Source: Lithospermum erythrorhizon (lineage: Eukaryota; Streptophyta; Magnoliopsida; Boraginales; Boraginaceae). From it: a stretch of DNA of 64,000 bases. The stretch is taken from NCBI GenBank assembly GCA_019722365.1, contig JADFUC010001688.1, forward strand, positions 1 to 64,000, in the 5' to 3' direction. Position 1 is the stretch's first letter, and every line of letters begins with the position of its first letter. A program made the position numbers and the translations under genes. The notes under the pieces are model-generated. The model was not told the origin of the DNA. It did not search any database and saw only the letters and a program-made list of their open reading frames with translations. Positions 36,701-48,250 of this stretch are shown here, in pieces.

Positions 36701-39233
36701 AAGTGAGAAGGAGAGATTAGATTCTCTTAAGGCTGAGCTTGAGAAGATGAATGAAGATGTGGAAAAAGAGCTTTCAAAAATATGTGAAGAGAAGGAGCAG
36801 CTCAAGGTTACCGAAGAGGAGAGGTTAGAACATGCTCGCTTACAAGCAGAACTGAAAGTGGAAATTGAGAAATGCAGAGGACAAAATGAGTTACTGGTTA
36901 AGCAGGCTGAAGATTTAAAGCAGGAAAGGGATTCTTTTGAGAAAGAATGGGAGAAGCTTGATGAAAGAAGAGTTGAAATTAGTAAAGAACTTGAAGAGAT
37001 TGCTGAACAGAGAAGAAATTTTGAAAAACTTCAGCATTCTGTGGAGGAGAAGCTAAATATGGAGAGGCTGGAAACCCAAAACTTTGTGAAAAGTGAGCGG
37101 GAAGCTCTGCAAATGGAAAAAGATACTTTTGTAGCCAAGATGGAGCTAGAACAGCGTATGTTGGATGAGAAGATTCAAAGTGAAAGAAGCCAAATGGTGC
37201 ATGATTTTGAACTGCGGAAGAGGGAACTTGAGACTGAAATGCAGAGGAAGCAGGAAGAGATGGAATTTTCTTTACAGGAGCAGGAGAAATTGTTTAAAGA
37301 AAAGAAGGAAAGAATACTTGAAGATATTAACCACATGAAGGAAGTATCACAAAGAGAAATGAAAGAGATGGAAGTGGAAGGTAGTAAATTAGAGAAGGAA
37401 AAGGAAGAAGTACTTTCCAATAAGAAACGTATTGAAGTGCAGCAATCTGAATTGCGAGAAGACATTGAACAGCTCGTCAATCTCAGCAAAAAGTTGAAGC
37501 AGCAAAGAGAACAGTTTATGAAGGAAAGAGAGCGGTTCATTTCATTTATTGAAATGCAGAAAAACTGCAGTTCTTGTGGAGATGTTATCCGTGAATTTTG
37601 GCCTACTGATCTGAAATCTATAACTGAAATTGATACTGTCGATGCCCCTCTGCTGCCTAGTTTTGCGGAGGATTATTTAAGAGGGGCTGGTAACAGCACT
37701 CCTGAGCAGAGGAAAACCAAGGTATTGCTTGGCGACACTGGTTCTCCAGCATCTGGTGGTACTGTATCATGGCTTCGGAAGTGCACTTCTAAAATACTAA
37801 GATTGTCACCTGGCAAGAAGTTTGAGAAAGAAGTGCCACAGGATCTAATCGGCCAAACCTCTTCACCACTCAAAGAATTAGCAGCCTCTGACATGGATCC
37901 TGAACCATTATTGAAAGCGGATGAGGATCCTTCTGATGCCAATATGAGGGAGGCTGAAGCTGGAAGAGAAGTCTCAGAGGATCGCCAGAGAAACATTAGT
38001 AGCTGTAGAACACAGGACATTCAAGAAGATTCAAAGAATCCGAAGGTGCAACAAAGACCAGCTATAAGATATAGGCTTAGAGCTCATAAAACTCTCTCTT
38101 CCAAGGCAGTTAGTGCAGATACTGAGGGTGATAATGTCGGTGGTGGAGCAGAAGATGGCGGCATACTCTATGGTAATGATGTTGAGAATTCTAGTCAAGT
38201 AAATGAGGGGAGTCGTGGAGAATCTAATCTAGATGGGCAGAGAACACTTAGAAATGGAAAAAAGCGAAATCGACCAAGTGCATCACAACTGACTGTTAGT
38301 GAGGACAACCATGATGAAGGGCATTCAGATAGCATTACTACTGGAGGGCGTAAGAAGAGGAAACAAAAACCAGTCCCCTCTGTTCAATCGCAAGGAGGAG
38401 AAAGATACAATCTCCGTCGGCGCAGGACGTAAGTTAATTTGTTATGTTTTAGTAGCGTTGAATATTTGCTTTTACTTGACTTATTATATTGTGAATTTGT
38501 TATGCTAATCCGTAATACGTAATACGTTTTGCTCGGTTAATCATTGTTAGTTGAGTTGCTTTTAATTTTTACGAGGTTAAAACTTATTGTAGAGAATTCA
38601 ATCCACCAATTTTTTTGATCCTATGGTCGAAAACCTACAGAAGAAAACAAATTGAAAATCTTTGTTGCCCTTTTATTCTTTCACTGTTTCCATCTGTTAA
38701 GACCGACGAGAACCTAAAGTTTTTGTTGTATCAGTGAGGCAGCAGTAAAAGATAATGGTTCCTTGCCAGTACGGGGGAAGGGGAAGAAAAAAGCAGCTGA
38801 TAGTCGAAACAACGGTGCTAATAACAGTCAGAGCTTGTTGATGCCTTCGGAAGAATTTGATGCCAGTCGAGGATCTGGAGGTGATATGAGCCATTCACAA
38901 GCTGCCCCAATTGGGGATCCTAGTGTAGCTGGCCATGATTTTTCCACAAATAATCCTGAGGTACATCTCCCATCCGTTGTCTTTTCTGCCATACAACTCG
39001 CTGTTGCTTGTAGTTTAGTCCCAATGTAAACGATATCTGATTTGTCTTGGTTACAGGATACATCAGGAAACCAGCAGGATGAAATTGTTTCGGGCGAGGA
39101 AATGAGAACACCCGAAAGAACCCAGCAGCAGGAAACTGGAGAGGGGGATGAAGATGATTGCGATGATGAAGATGTAGACCATCCCGGCCAAGCCTCTATC
39201 GGGAAGAAACTCTGGACTTTCCTTACCACTTGA
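33734..39233 (+). CDS. CRWN1: CRWN1/NMCP1-like nuclear lamina coiled-coil protein
   Basis: Structural protein of the plant nuclear lamina, needed in Arabidopsis for nuclear size, shape and chromatin organisation. Coding exons: 33,734-33,952; 34,747-34,956; 35,336-35,589; 35,737-36,007; 36,114-36,197; 36,381-38,428; 38,735-38,960; 39,057-39,233. They join in phase to 1,162 aa, close to the 1,132 aa of Arabidopsis CRWN1. The N-terminus has a Ser/Arg-rich head ([11 protein letters not shown]), then an almost continuous coiled coil from about residue 65 to 735, a conserved cysteine patch ([12 protein letters not shown], about 741-752), an acidic/basic tail with a nuclear localisation-type RKKRKQKP (about 1,003), and the family's terminal [10 protein letters not shown]. 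These last features favour CRWN1 over CRWN4. The fourth intron has a GC donor (AAG then GCAATG), fixed by the family's KEKEAD junction. Exon 6 ends at AC|GTAAG, so retaining that intron would stop translation at once. Confidence 0.93.
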
Positions 39234-40500
39234 TATCGTTACGAGCTTTAATGCCCTCGGGTATATTCTTGCTTTACAGCCCTCGGTTAGGATTATTTGT
39301 AGGGCAGTTGTGTGTATTAGTTGGAATGTAGGACACTTGGTAGGTTTTGTTTGCGGCTTAAATGAGATCGCGTCGCCGCACGGTTTATGGCTTTAAATGA
39401 TGTATTCTTTTTGGCCAGCTCGTTTTATTGCTGGAGTAGTTATGGTCTTTATACTGACTCATTATTATGGCTGGCTTGTATGCTGAGGTAAATGTTGAAG
39501 ATATTTCTCTCATGCATGGTTAGAAATTTCGTTTTCCGACATAGTTTTGGAATTATAAAAAGGTTAAAGTTTCATCTAGGTACCTGAACTATTAAAAAAT
39601 TTTAAATAGGCATTTAAACATTTCAATCTTTTAAGTAGGTATTTGGATAAATTTTTTTATCACTTGAACTAAAAGAAAAGTTTTTTTTGACATTTGAATT
39701 CATTTTAATAGGTAAATTTGATGATAAATTTGGAATTTTACATGTATTTTACTAGAGGGGTTAATATTTAAATAATAAATAATTAGTTGGATCAATTTTT
39801 AATAATCAATAAATTTAAATCTGAAATTTGATTCGGTATGATGTACATCATTCGAACTTTCAAGTCATTGTCAACTCGAACAATGTCAAGTTTTTACTCA
39901 ACTGTGCGACTCGATATGCACAATTTCATCTTTGGAACAAGGCAGTTCAACAAAAACAAAATAATTACTAATATAATTGCACAAATAAAATCACAAATAC
40001 CACAATTTCATTTCCTCCGCACATCTCTTTCCAACATAATTGGGATGTATCCAGCAGACTCACAAAAATGGTTACTACATCGACAAACACATAATCATAC
40101 TTTAGCTTTTCTACTTAGCTTTTCTATCGTACACATAATCATAATTCGGGAACAATTATTGCGTAAATTATTCTCATGCATATTCTCCTATTGAAACCTA
40201 GGAATCCAACTATAATTATTATATTTACCAATTTAATTTTCTGCATATCGAGTGTATACGCCGACCGTATTTTAAGCAAACAAGTTTATGTGATTTTTAT
40301 TACAAAGAGTATCAACTAAATAAAATTGTCCTTATAATGGAGGCCATCGACGCTAAAAACCGACAATAGAAAAGATGTAATAGTTCTAGTTTTACTTTCG
40401 TTTATGACACATTATAACTTTAAAAGCTTCAAACTCAGGGATGTCAACAAATTTCATATCGATCACGTTTATTAATATAACAAGATTTCTTTATAAAAAA
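39234..40500. other. 3' flank of CRWN1 and intergenic DNA
   Basis: The first 250-300 bp are probably the CRWN1 3' UTR, judged by non-repetitive composition; no poly(A) signal is clear enough to place its end. Around 39,560-39,720 there are repeated (G/A)CATTTGAA or ACCTGAACTATTAAAA words that resemble dispersed eudicot repeats. A 118-codon plus ORF at 39,838-40,194 matches no family and is not called. Confidence 0.4.
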
Positions 40501-40506
40501 AACAAA

Positions 40507-40538
40507 TGGGCCGACCCAACAACAAATCTCAAAGCCCA
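40507..40538 (+). promoter_or_regulatory. Pair of site II-like elements (TGGGCC and AGCCCA)
   Basis: TGGGCC at 40,507-40,512 and AGCCCA (reverse of TGGGCT) at 40,533-40,538 lie just upstream of the inferred GatB leader exon. TGGGCY elements bind TCP factors and are common in promoters of plant genes for organellar and ribosomal functions, which suits GatB. Inference from motif and position. Confidence 0.45.
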
Positions 40539-40559
40539 AAGATAATGACTTTATCCTTT

Positions 40560-40633
40560 TTCTTGAATTCTCCCTCCTTCATTACAACAACAAAAATAAT
40601 GACCAAATTCAGCACCTAAAATCCAATCTTAAG
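40560..40633 (+). other. Inferred 5' UTR exon of GatB
   Basis: A CT/CA-rich leader-like stretch ends at CTTAAG|GTAAATAA, a usable donor. A good acceptor (TTTTATTCAG) at 41,713 would place the ATG at 41,735 22 nt into the next exon. The resulting 1,080-bp leader intron carries a MITE. No transcript evidence; the left edge is a guess. Confidence 0.4.
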
Positions 40634-40922
40634 GTAAATAATAAATTTCCCATTTGCTTATTTTATTAATTCTCTAAGTCAAAAATTACCAAACACATTA
40701 ATGCTCTTTTTTGTCATTTTTCTGAAGTTATTACATTTGTTTCTGTTATCATATGATGTGTAATAATTATGTTGTTTCTGTGTTTACTTCACTTTATTTA
40801 TTGATAATCTCATGCCCCCTGATTAAATCACGACATATTAATCGCAATGATAAGTGTTCGAGTACTTGCAATGAAAAGTACTGAATTATGAAAAAGATAT
40901 TAAAAAAATACATTGAAGTATA

Positions 40923-41151
40923 TACTACCTCCATTTTAATTTAAATGGGGGTGTTGACTAATTGATTAGAAAAACTTAGCTTTGACGACCCTTATCAAAT
41001 GTTATTCAATTAATTTATTATAAAGTTTAATTTTTTTGACATTTTTAATTGATTGGTGTTTAGTATATAGTGATGAAAATGAATTGTTGATTTGAAAGTA
41101 TGTTGACTATTGTTGAAAAAAATATGTAGTTAAATTGTGATGGAGGAAGTA
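40923..41151. mobile_element. MITE, about 229 bp, in the inferred GatB leader intron
   Basis: The left end TACTACCTCCATTTTAATTT and the right end AAATTGTGATGGAGGAAGTA are inverted repeats of the plant Stowaway-like type, flanked by TA. AT-rich and non-coding. Confidence 0.65.
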
Positions 41152-41734
41152 GGAATTGGTTATTCGTGAGTTTGCGAATTTGGATGAGAATAAACATTAA
41201 ATAGGATTATATGATCGAATACTAAAAGAACGGTGATAGCCTGAGGACGGTTAAATAAGTTGTATAGAATTATAGAAATGCATTTGTTGTTGATGTTAGA
41301 GGTATTTTCCTCAAATGTAAAGAATTTGGGATACCTTATTGAATTCGTCGATGTTGATGGAAAAACTTTCTATGATTCCGCAGATGTTGATTGAGAAGAA
41401 ATATAATAAGCTTCATTTTTCAAAATAGGAATATGTTAATTTCACTTAGTTGTATGTTAATTCAGTCCTGGAAGCCTTGCATGCCTGCATTGTATGCTAA
41501 TATCGTTCAAAATATTAAGTTTAGAGTATATTCTCAACACCCTAAGCCGGATCTGTCCTTGCTTACTGCATTTGGTTGTTGTAAAGTTTTGTTATAAGAA
41601 GAATCAATATGGTTACAACGTTGCGAAGTTGAATCAAAGTTGATAAATTCTTTGACCTTTACTAGCCAGGAACTTTATGTCTAACTTTTATGGGAACCTT
41701 CCATTTTATTCAGGTTAACGTTTAAAATTTACAA

Positions 41735-44700
41735 ATGGCATTGACATTCTTTCGAGGGGTACAAACCAGGCCTTTGCTGTCATACCCATCTACATACTTT
41801 GCATTGAGAAAGCATAATGTTTCCTACTGTAATATGCAAAGCACACAGCTGGAAACAACTGAAAGACGAGAGGGTCAGTTGAAGGGTTCAACCAGAGAAA
41901 TCCATTCAAAACCGCATGATAAACTCTTGAAAGATTTTGAGGCTGTCATTGGTATAGAGACACATGTGCAACTTTCAACTCAAACCAAGGCTTTCTGCAG
42001 CTGTCCTTATAATTATGGTGCCGCACCAAATACTAGTATTTGCCCAGTTTGCATGGGCTTGCCGGGAGCATTACCTGTATTGAACTCAAAAGTTATCGAA
42101 GCTGCTGTAAAAGTTGGTTTAGCTTTAAACTGTAGTTTATCATTGGATTCAAAGTTCGATAGGAAACAGTATTTTTATCCTGACCTACCCAAAGGGTATC
42201 AGATTTCTCAATTTGATGTGCCAATTGCTTCAAGTGGTTCTCTGGATGTGGATCTTCCTGTTGAATACGGTGGGGGACACAGAAGGTTTGGCATTACACG
42301 AGTTCATATGGAAGAGGATGCTGGGAAGCTTCTTCACACTGGCTCTGGTAATTATTCTCAGGTAATAACAATTTTACTTGGCCACGAGAGTATTTCCAGT
42401 TTTCCACTGGCTTTGCTCTTAGCGTTCACTGAAAGAAAAAGAAATCCCGCCCCCTTAATGAAGTAATTTATTGGTTAATGTTGTTGAGTGAATGGCATTT
42501 TATATGTAGTCTACGTAAAAATATATTTCCACCATCTTATTTATTTGTCTCAATTTTGTTTTGCAATGCATCATTTTATATGCTATCTTGAAAATTTCTC
42601 TAATATCGTTCTTTGTTTCCCCACGATATCCTTTCATTTAATTGTGAAAATTACCATAATGGTTGTTTGAATTGCAATAATAAGTCAAATTTCAGAAAGA
42701 TATTATTCATCTTAAGTCCTTAACTTTTGGAAAGGTTCAACAATGGATTATAAAACGATACAAAAAAATGTTATTGGTATCAACTTTACTTATTAGTACA
42801 AATCAATGTTTGTTCTACATTGTAGACAAGATATGAAAATGATGTTCATTTATCATTCTTTATTGTATTGATTTCTATTGTAGGTTGATTTGAATAGAGC
42901 CGGGGTTCCTCTGCTTGAGATTGTTTCTGAGCCGGATATGAGAACTGGTATTGAAGCTGCAGAGTATGCTGCAGAAATACAAAGGCTAGTAAGATATTTG
43001 GATGTAAGCAATGGTAATATGCAAGAAGGATCACTTCGTTGTGATGTGAACATCTCAGTTCGTCCAACAGGGCAGCAGGAGTTTGGTACAAAGGTACGTA
43101 AATGCTTAGATGGTATTATTTGTTTTTACTGCAGATTTGAAACACCTTTCACGTAGCATCTCCATTGGTTTATTACTTGACCTCGTATTAGTGGGTAATA
43201 ATTTGATTTAGTGTTTACAAGTGCTACTGCTGATTGACAGTTTCATATTGGTTTCTGGTAGCTCACTTGTTATGTTCCATCAACAGGTTGAAATAAAGAA
43301 TTTGAATTCATTCTCATCAGTCAGCCGGGCTATAGATTATGAGATATCAAGACAGGTAGATCTTCACACTCAAGGTCTGGCTGATCAAATTGTCCAAGAA
43401 ACTCGTTTGTGGGAAGAGGGCTCTCAGGTATGACACGCTCACACTACTTTTATTAGGAAGCTAAGGAACTTGGAACTTCTATATTTTTTCTCTTTGGAGT
43501 ATTAATTTGCATGCATTTCGTTGTACTTTCAGAAAACAATTACAATGAGAAAGAAGGAAGGGCTTGCTGACTATCGCTATTTCCCAGAACCAGATCTTCC
43601 GGGAGTTACTCTCAGTGAGGAATATATTAACAGCATTGGTAGCTCTTTACCTGAACTTCCAGAAACGAAGCGTAGGAGATATGAGAACATGGGTCTCAGC
43701 ATGCAAGATGTTCTTTTCCTTGCTAATGACATCACTGTAAGTGATATCCATATCATCCTCCTGACACATGATAACCCTTTCTCTTCCTTATTCTAAATGT
43801 AGTCACATGTTATCTAAATGTTTGAGATTTTTTTTTTCATGGCAGAGCAATCCGAACTGATTTTCTCACTTTTAAGAGACATATCTCAAAAGTAAAATTA
43901 TAGCTGTATAATGTTCTAAAAAATCTTCTTGACCTAAAATCCAGGTTGCTAAATTTTTTGATGCCACAATTGCTGGAGGTGCTGATGTAAAGCTGGCTGC
44001 CAATTGGATTATGGGTGATATTGCTGCTTATATGAAAAATGAGAAAGTGTCAATAAGTGACATCAAGCTTAGCTCCGAAGAACTCTGTGAACTTATTGCT
44101 TCAATTAAAGGTGGTACCATCAGTGGGAAAATGGGCAAGGAGGTAACAGAATTCCAATGAAGTTTATAGTCAAAATATGTCTAAGAACTCAAATTTTGGA
44201 TGAAATTATTTGTTAACATATTTCACTTTTTAGGTAGTAGAAATTAATGCTTTTTGCATACTGAGTTAGACTCATAACTAGTTCTTGATCAAGTGAAAGA
44301 TGGATGTAGACTGTAGTGACAGGAGAAGCATTAATGATCATTGTGATATTTGATGTTCAGCTGATGGCCGTTCCTCCTCCTCTTTACCCTAACATTTTTT
44401 CTGTGTCCACTTCATCAAATAAAAGAACGGTTTGGTGTTTAGGCCTCAACTACCTTGTTCTCAAAGAAATAAACCTTCAATTGAAGAAATTTAGTCAAAG
44501 CAGCAAAAGGTTGACAACTTCCGTGTGTAGTTTGTGCTCGTATAGTTAACGTCTGTGAAGCACTCTTTAAAAGTGTGGAGGGAATACAATTGCTGTATTC
44601 TTTGACATTTATGTGTGAATTACTTCAGTTCATTTTTCGGATTTTAATGTATATGGATAAATGCACATTACGGAAAACCAAGAGTGCATTTTGCTATCAT

Positions 44701-45689
44701 CCATCTTCCTATAATCTTCTGTCTTCTATTATTTGTAGATTCTATTCGAGTTAATGGCCAAGGGGGGTACTGTCAAAGGCCTGATAAAAGATAAGGATTT
44801 GGTTCAGGTATATTATTCTTAGATAATGCAGATACTTATAGATACATACCTTAATCTTTTAGCTACTCTTCGATGCCACTAAAATCATTATTTCCATGGA
44901 TTTAATTCCTGCAAGTTGGCAGTCATTACACTTCTTTTTCCAACTGCAAACCGTTATAGCTCTTAGAATTGGCCTATGTTGGGGTTTACAGACATAAGCT
45001 TTTAAACATTAATAGGCTTGGAGCATGTTAATTAGTCTGTGGATTTAGAAAGCTTAATCGAAATCATCTTTTGATATAGATATTTGGTTTTCTTAACATT
45101 GCATGTTCCTAATTAAGTAGAGTTGATGAGAAAGTACATTCATAATTAGATGTACATTCTAAGAGATAAGTATACTGGAATTGTAGCTTATACATGTAAA
45201 ATAACAGCGGTCCTCTATCCACAGGAGTCTAGATATGATTAATTTAAAGATGAGCATATTTTAGTAGTGGTCACGGAATGTAGCAAGCTACCAAATGTAA
45301 TCAATATCTGGATATTTCAGTGATGAAGAGTTACGATGTCTTGTATGATTAGCAATGCTGGATGCTAATAACATAAATGTTCGTCATATTAGATTGTGGA
45401 TCCAGTTGAAATCTTGAAGATAGTGGATAAAGTGCTTGCTGATAATCCGAAGCAGCTGGAACAATACCGGGGAGGTAAAACAAAGTTACAAGGTTTTTTT
45501 GCTGGCCAGGTATATACTTCCGTGCAATCTGAACCTATTCCTGGTTTGCTTTCTAATGCCGAGTGTTTCCTTGGTACATAAAATCTGTATTCAATATCGA
45601 ATTACCAGGTGATGAAAGAGTCCAAAGGCAAAGCAAATCCTAAGCTTTTAAATCAGATCCTCTTGCAGAAACTAAATGCCACAAGTTGA
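41735..45689 (+). CDS. GATB: Glutamyl-tRNA(Gln) amidotransferase subunit B, organellar
   Basis: Subunit B of the GatCAB complex, which converts Glu-tRNA(Gln) to Gln-tRNA(Gln) in chloroplasts and mitochondria. Coding exons: 41,735-42,361; 42,884-43,093; 43,287-43,427; 43,533-43,736; 43,945-44,142; 44,739-44,807; 45,393-45,509; 45,609-45,689. Every exon is a multiple of three, and together they give 548 aa, about the size of Arabidopsis GATB. The first 65 or so residues lack family similarity and look like a transit peptide. The cradle domain follows: GIETHVQL (73-80), a four-cysteine zinc-type set (Cys88, Cys90, Cys103, Cys106), [62 protein letters not shown] and [17 protein letters not shown]. 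Exons 5-8 encode the helical and YqeY-type tRNA-binding tail. The upstream ATG is used because it gives a transit peptide; Met34 is a possible second start. Confidence 0.96.
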
Positions 45690-46200
45690 TGCCAAAGCGA
45701 TGATTTGTAGTGCATGATAACTGGTATGAGAATATGCAAAGACTATATTGGCTTTATTGTTGTGAACACTCAACACTGTTTCTTTCTTCTTCTCGAATTG
45801 GTTTAGTTTTTTAGGTCCGTGTCTTTGAATCGATCCAGCTAGTCGATCAACAGAAGGCTCGATTTGGTAGTAGAAGCTACTGGTCACAGTGATAATCACT
45901 ATGCAAGGAAAATTCGAAGCTAGAAACAGGGCTGAAGCAAGACTCCATGGAGTTATTTGATTAACATGTACAAATCATTTAAATATGTATGATTATCAGC
46001 AGTTATCTTTTTTTTGATAGATAATATAGTTTCTACAAGATAGCATTGACTTCCTGGGTTAAATTCATAGAAATCTAAGATTTACAAGATTTTTAAAAAT
46101 GAAAATATTGTAAATTATTATTAAAACATCCATCAGCCGATAGTGGATGTCACCAAATGTTTTACCAGTTCTGAAAACTCTTTATCCATATTTTGTCAAT
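45690..46200. other. GatB 3' flank
   Basis: Probably the 3' UTR of GatB followed by AT-rich intergenic DNA. No definite poly(A) signal can be assigned and no other gene is seen. Confidence 0.4.
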
Positions 46201-46244
46201 TCAGATTCTTGAATCCTCAGCTTTACAACAATGTCCAACTCTCG

Positions 46245-46780
46245 CTAAAAGTTAAGCTCATCATTAATATTAATAATATTTTCTAAACATCCTCTAACAT
46301 GATTCTTGATTAACAACATTCCAGTGAAGAATGCTTCCATAAAGCTTTTCAAAATTGAAATGTTTTTGTTTTCATCCAAAATTTGGTAAGGATTATCCAG
46401 AGAGTAGATACGGGAAGATGGAAACTCTGAATCACGAGCAATTTTGAGACTGTTCTTGGTTTTAACAGAGATAATCCATTGGTCTCTTCCAAAGTTAGGA
46501 TTAAATAAAATTCCGATTGACAATTGAGTATGATCCAGAGCAGGATTATCTTCTCGAAAATGATGATTGTTTCTAATTTGATTCACAAACCTAGATTGTT
46601 GAGAAAAGTACAAGTGTTGAAATATTTATTATTGCTGTTCCGATCAAAATTCATATCTCTCGGAGTTTTCCCAGTCTTGTGAAATTGTTTGACAATAGAC
46701 CCATAGGTCCAATCTTTAAAGAAAATATTAGTACGAGAAATGACTCTAATTGTGTCCAAATGATCACAATTGAAAATCAT
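46245..46780 (-). other. Unrecognised minus-strand open frames (122 and 65 codons)
   Basis: Two overlapping minus-strand ORFs (46,613-46,245 and 46,780-46,583) sit in different frames, as if one coding stretch had suffered a frameshift. Their composition is mixed rather than low-complexity (for example SRIYSLDNPYQILDEN and RTGKTPRDMNFDRN). They lie just downstream, in minus-strand sense, of the LINE-like fragment and may be its continuation or another decayed element. No family is recognised and no catalytic motif is seen. Confidence 0.3.
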
Positions 46781-46959
46781 ATCATTTCGACGGCTTCTGT
46801 ATATACCTTTACAAAAATACTACTAATTTTAATAATATCCAGCTTGTCGTGCCTCATTTGTAAGAGGACTCTTTAACTTCTAAGGAGATGAAGGGCTTAT
46901 TATTAAGATAATCAATTTGGGTCAGACTAAAAGATTGTAAAATATTATTAATTGAAAGA

Positions 46960-47960
46960 AAGTGAGAAGGTTAAGGTGGAGTATTTTTATTAGGATTATA
47001 AAGGTGATTGAAATAGTCATGACAATGGGTTATAATTTCATTATCGTCAAAAATAATATTTTTATTGTTGTTAAGTATTTCCAAGATGGAATTTGTTTTG
47101 GTTGAATGTTTGATAGTGGAATGATAGAATTTGGTATTAATATCTCCATTGTAATTTTTTTTTGAATTTTAGCACGTTGAGAGAAGGTCAAGTTGACTTT
47201 TAAGATTGGCTTCTTCACTTGAATTGACAGGGATGTGAGGTTTATTTTGGAGAAAGGGTAGTTGAGATTGTATGGTTTTAATATGTTGGAAAATATTTCC
47301 CACCATATTAGTGTTCCGATTTTTAATAGCAGCTTTGATACTTTTAAGGTTGGAGTTAAAAGAGAAAGAAAGTAGAGAAAGTTCTTCAAAGAGAGGACAA
47401 AGTATTGGAGTTTTGAATATTGCACCAAGTGGTAATAAAAAAAATCATGAAACCCAGGAAGAGATAAAGAAAATTGTTAAATTTGAAGGGTCTGTTATTA
47501 GATTTAGAAATAAGTTTGGTAGAGATAAGGAGAGTACTATGATCAGATCATTGAATTGAAAGACCCTTGGAGGAACATCCAGGAAAAGCAATAATTCCGT
47601 TAAAATTAGTCATGACTCGATCTAATTTTTTTAAAAAATTTAATATTTTTTCTAGTTTCTGATCAAGTGTAATGACAATCAGTATGAACAAGATTATCAA
47701 GACCAAAATAGTTAATAAAATTAAGTAGTAAAGTAGAGCCCATAATGGGAGAAGTGGAGGTGGGAATTTTATTCGAATTTAGGAGGATTTGATTAAAATT
47801 ACTATAAAGGAGAAGGGGTTGATTAGAAAAGGGATTGAGAATAGAGGTTATAAAATCAGCCGTTATCTTAAAGTCAGCCCATGATAGTTGTTTCTGGTAT
47901 GCTCATCCTCATTGAATATTGCTGTTTTACAATTGAGATGACAGAGACCTGGAGCTCATG
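46960..47960 (-). pseudogene. Decayed LINE-like (non-LTR) retrotransposon fragment
   Basis: Minus-strand reading gives pieces like the plant L1 endonuclease-to-RT linker: near 47,660-47,720 FINYFGLDNLVHTDCHYT, then a stop and SETRKN (compare the fTWsn motif), and near 46,990-47,120 TKFYHSTIKHSTKTNSILEI, then NDNEIITHCHDYFNHLYNP-type residues (compare 'N.FFH...R...N.I..I' and 'i...f..yF..Lf'). Several stops and frameshifts interrupt it. The YADD-type RT core was not found, so only part of the element remains. Confidence 0.5.
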
Positions 47961-48043
47961 CAAGAAAGTTAGTCATGAGATTGACCAAATGTTGTTCAGT
48001 ATGCAGTTTGCACATTTGATATATTAAATGTAAAATTAATGTA

Positions 48044-48250
48044 ATATTTCATCCGTCCCTAATTACTTGATCATGTAGCTAAAAAATACTTTATTAAGTA
48101 ACTAATTTATTTTACTATTTATAATGAGAGATAAAACTATCAATCAATGAAAATGTTAATATCGGCACAAAAACAACGACAGTTGAATTTTTTTAAAAGC
48201 TCAAAGAAAAAAGTTTCGTGATTTAAAACGTAAACGATCAAGAAACGAAA
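48044..48250. mobile_element. MITE, about 207 bp
   Basis: The left end ATTTCATCCGTCCCTAATTA then CTTGATCATGTAGCT pairs with the right end ACGTAAACGATCAAG then AAACGAAAT as inverted repeats. It has the Stowaway-like terminus and an AT-rich inside with no coding capacity. Confidence 0.55.

Noticed and set aside
36533..38020. Serine/phenylalanine-rich minus-strand ORFs of 90-121 codons
   Set aside because: These are shadows of the CRWN1 coiled coil: GAA/AAG-rich coding DNA gives TTC/CTT on the complement. The plus frame has family motifs and good splice sites.
38429..38431. TAA ending CRWN1 at RRRRT after exon 6
   Set aside because: The stop arises from reading into the GTAAGT donor. Splicing to 38,735 restores the frame and supplies the conserved C-terminal [10 protein letters not shown].
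39838..40194. 118-codon plus-strand ORF between CRWN1 and GatB
   Set aside because: No recognisable family and no supported exon partners; compatible with chance openness.
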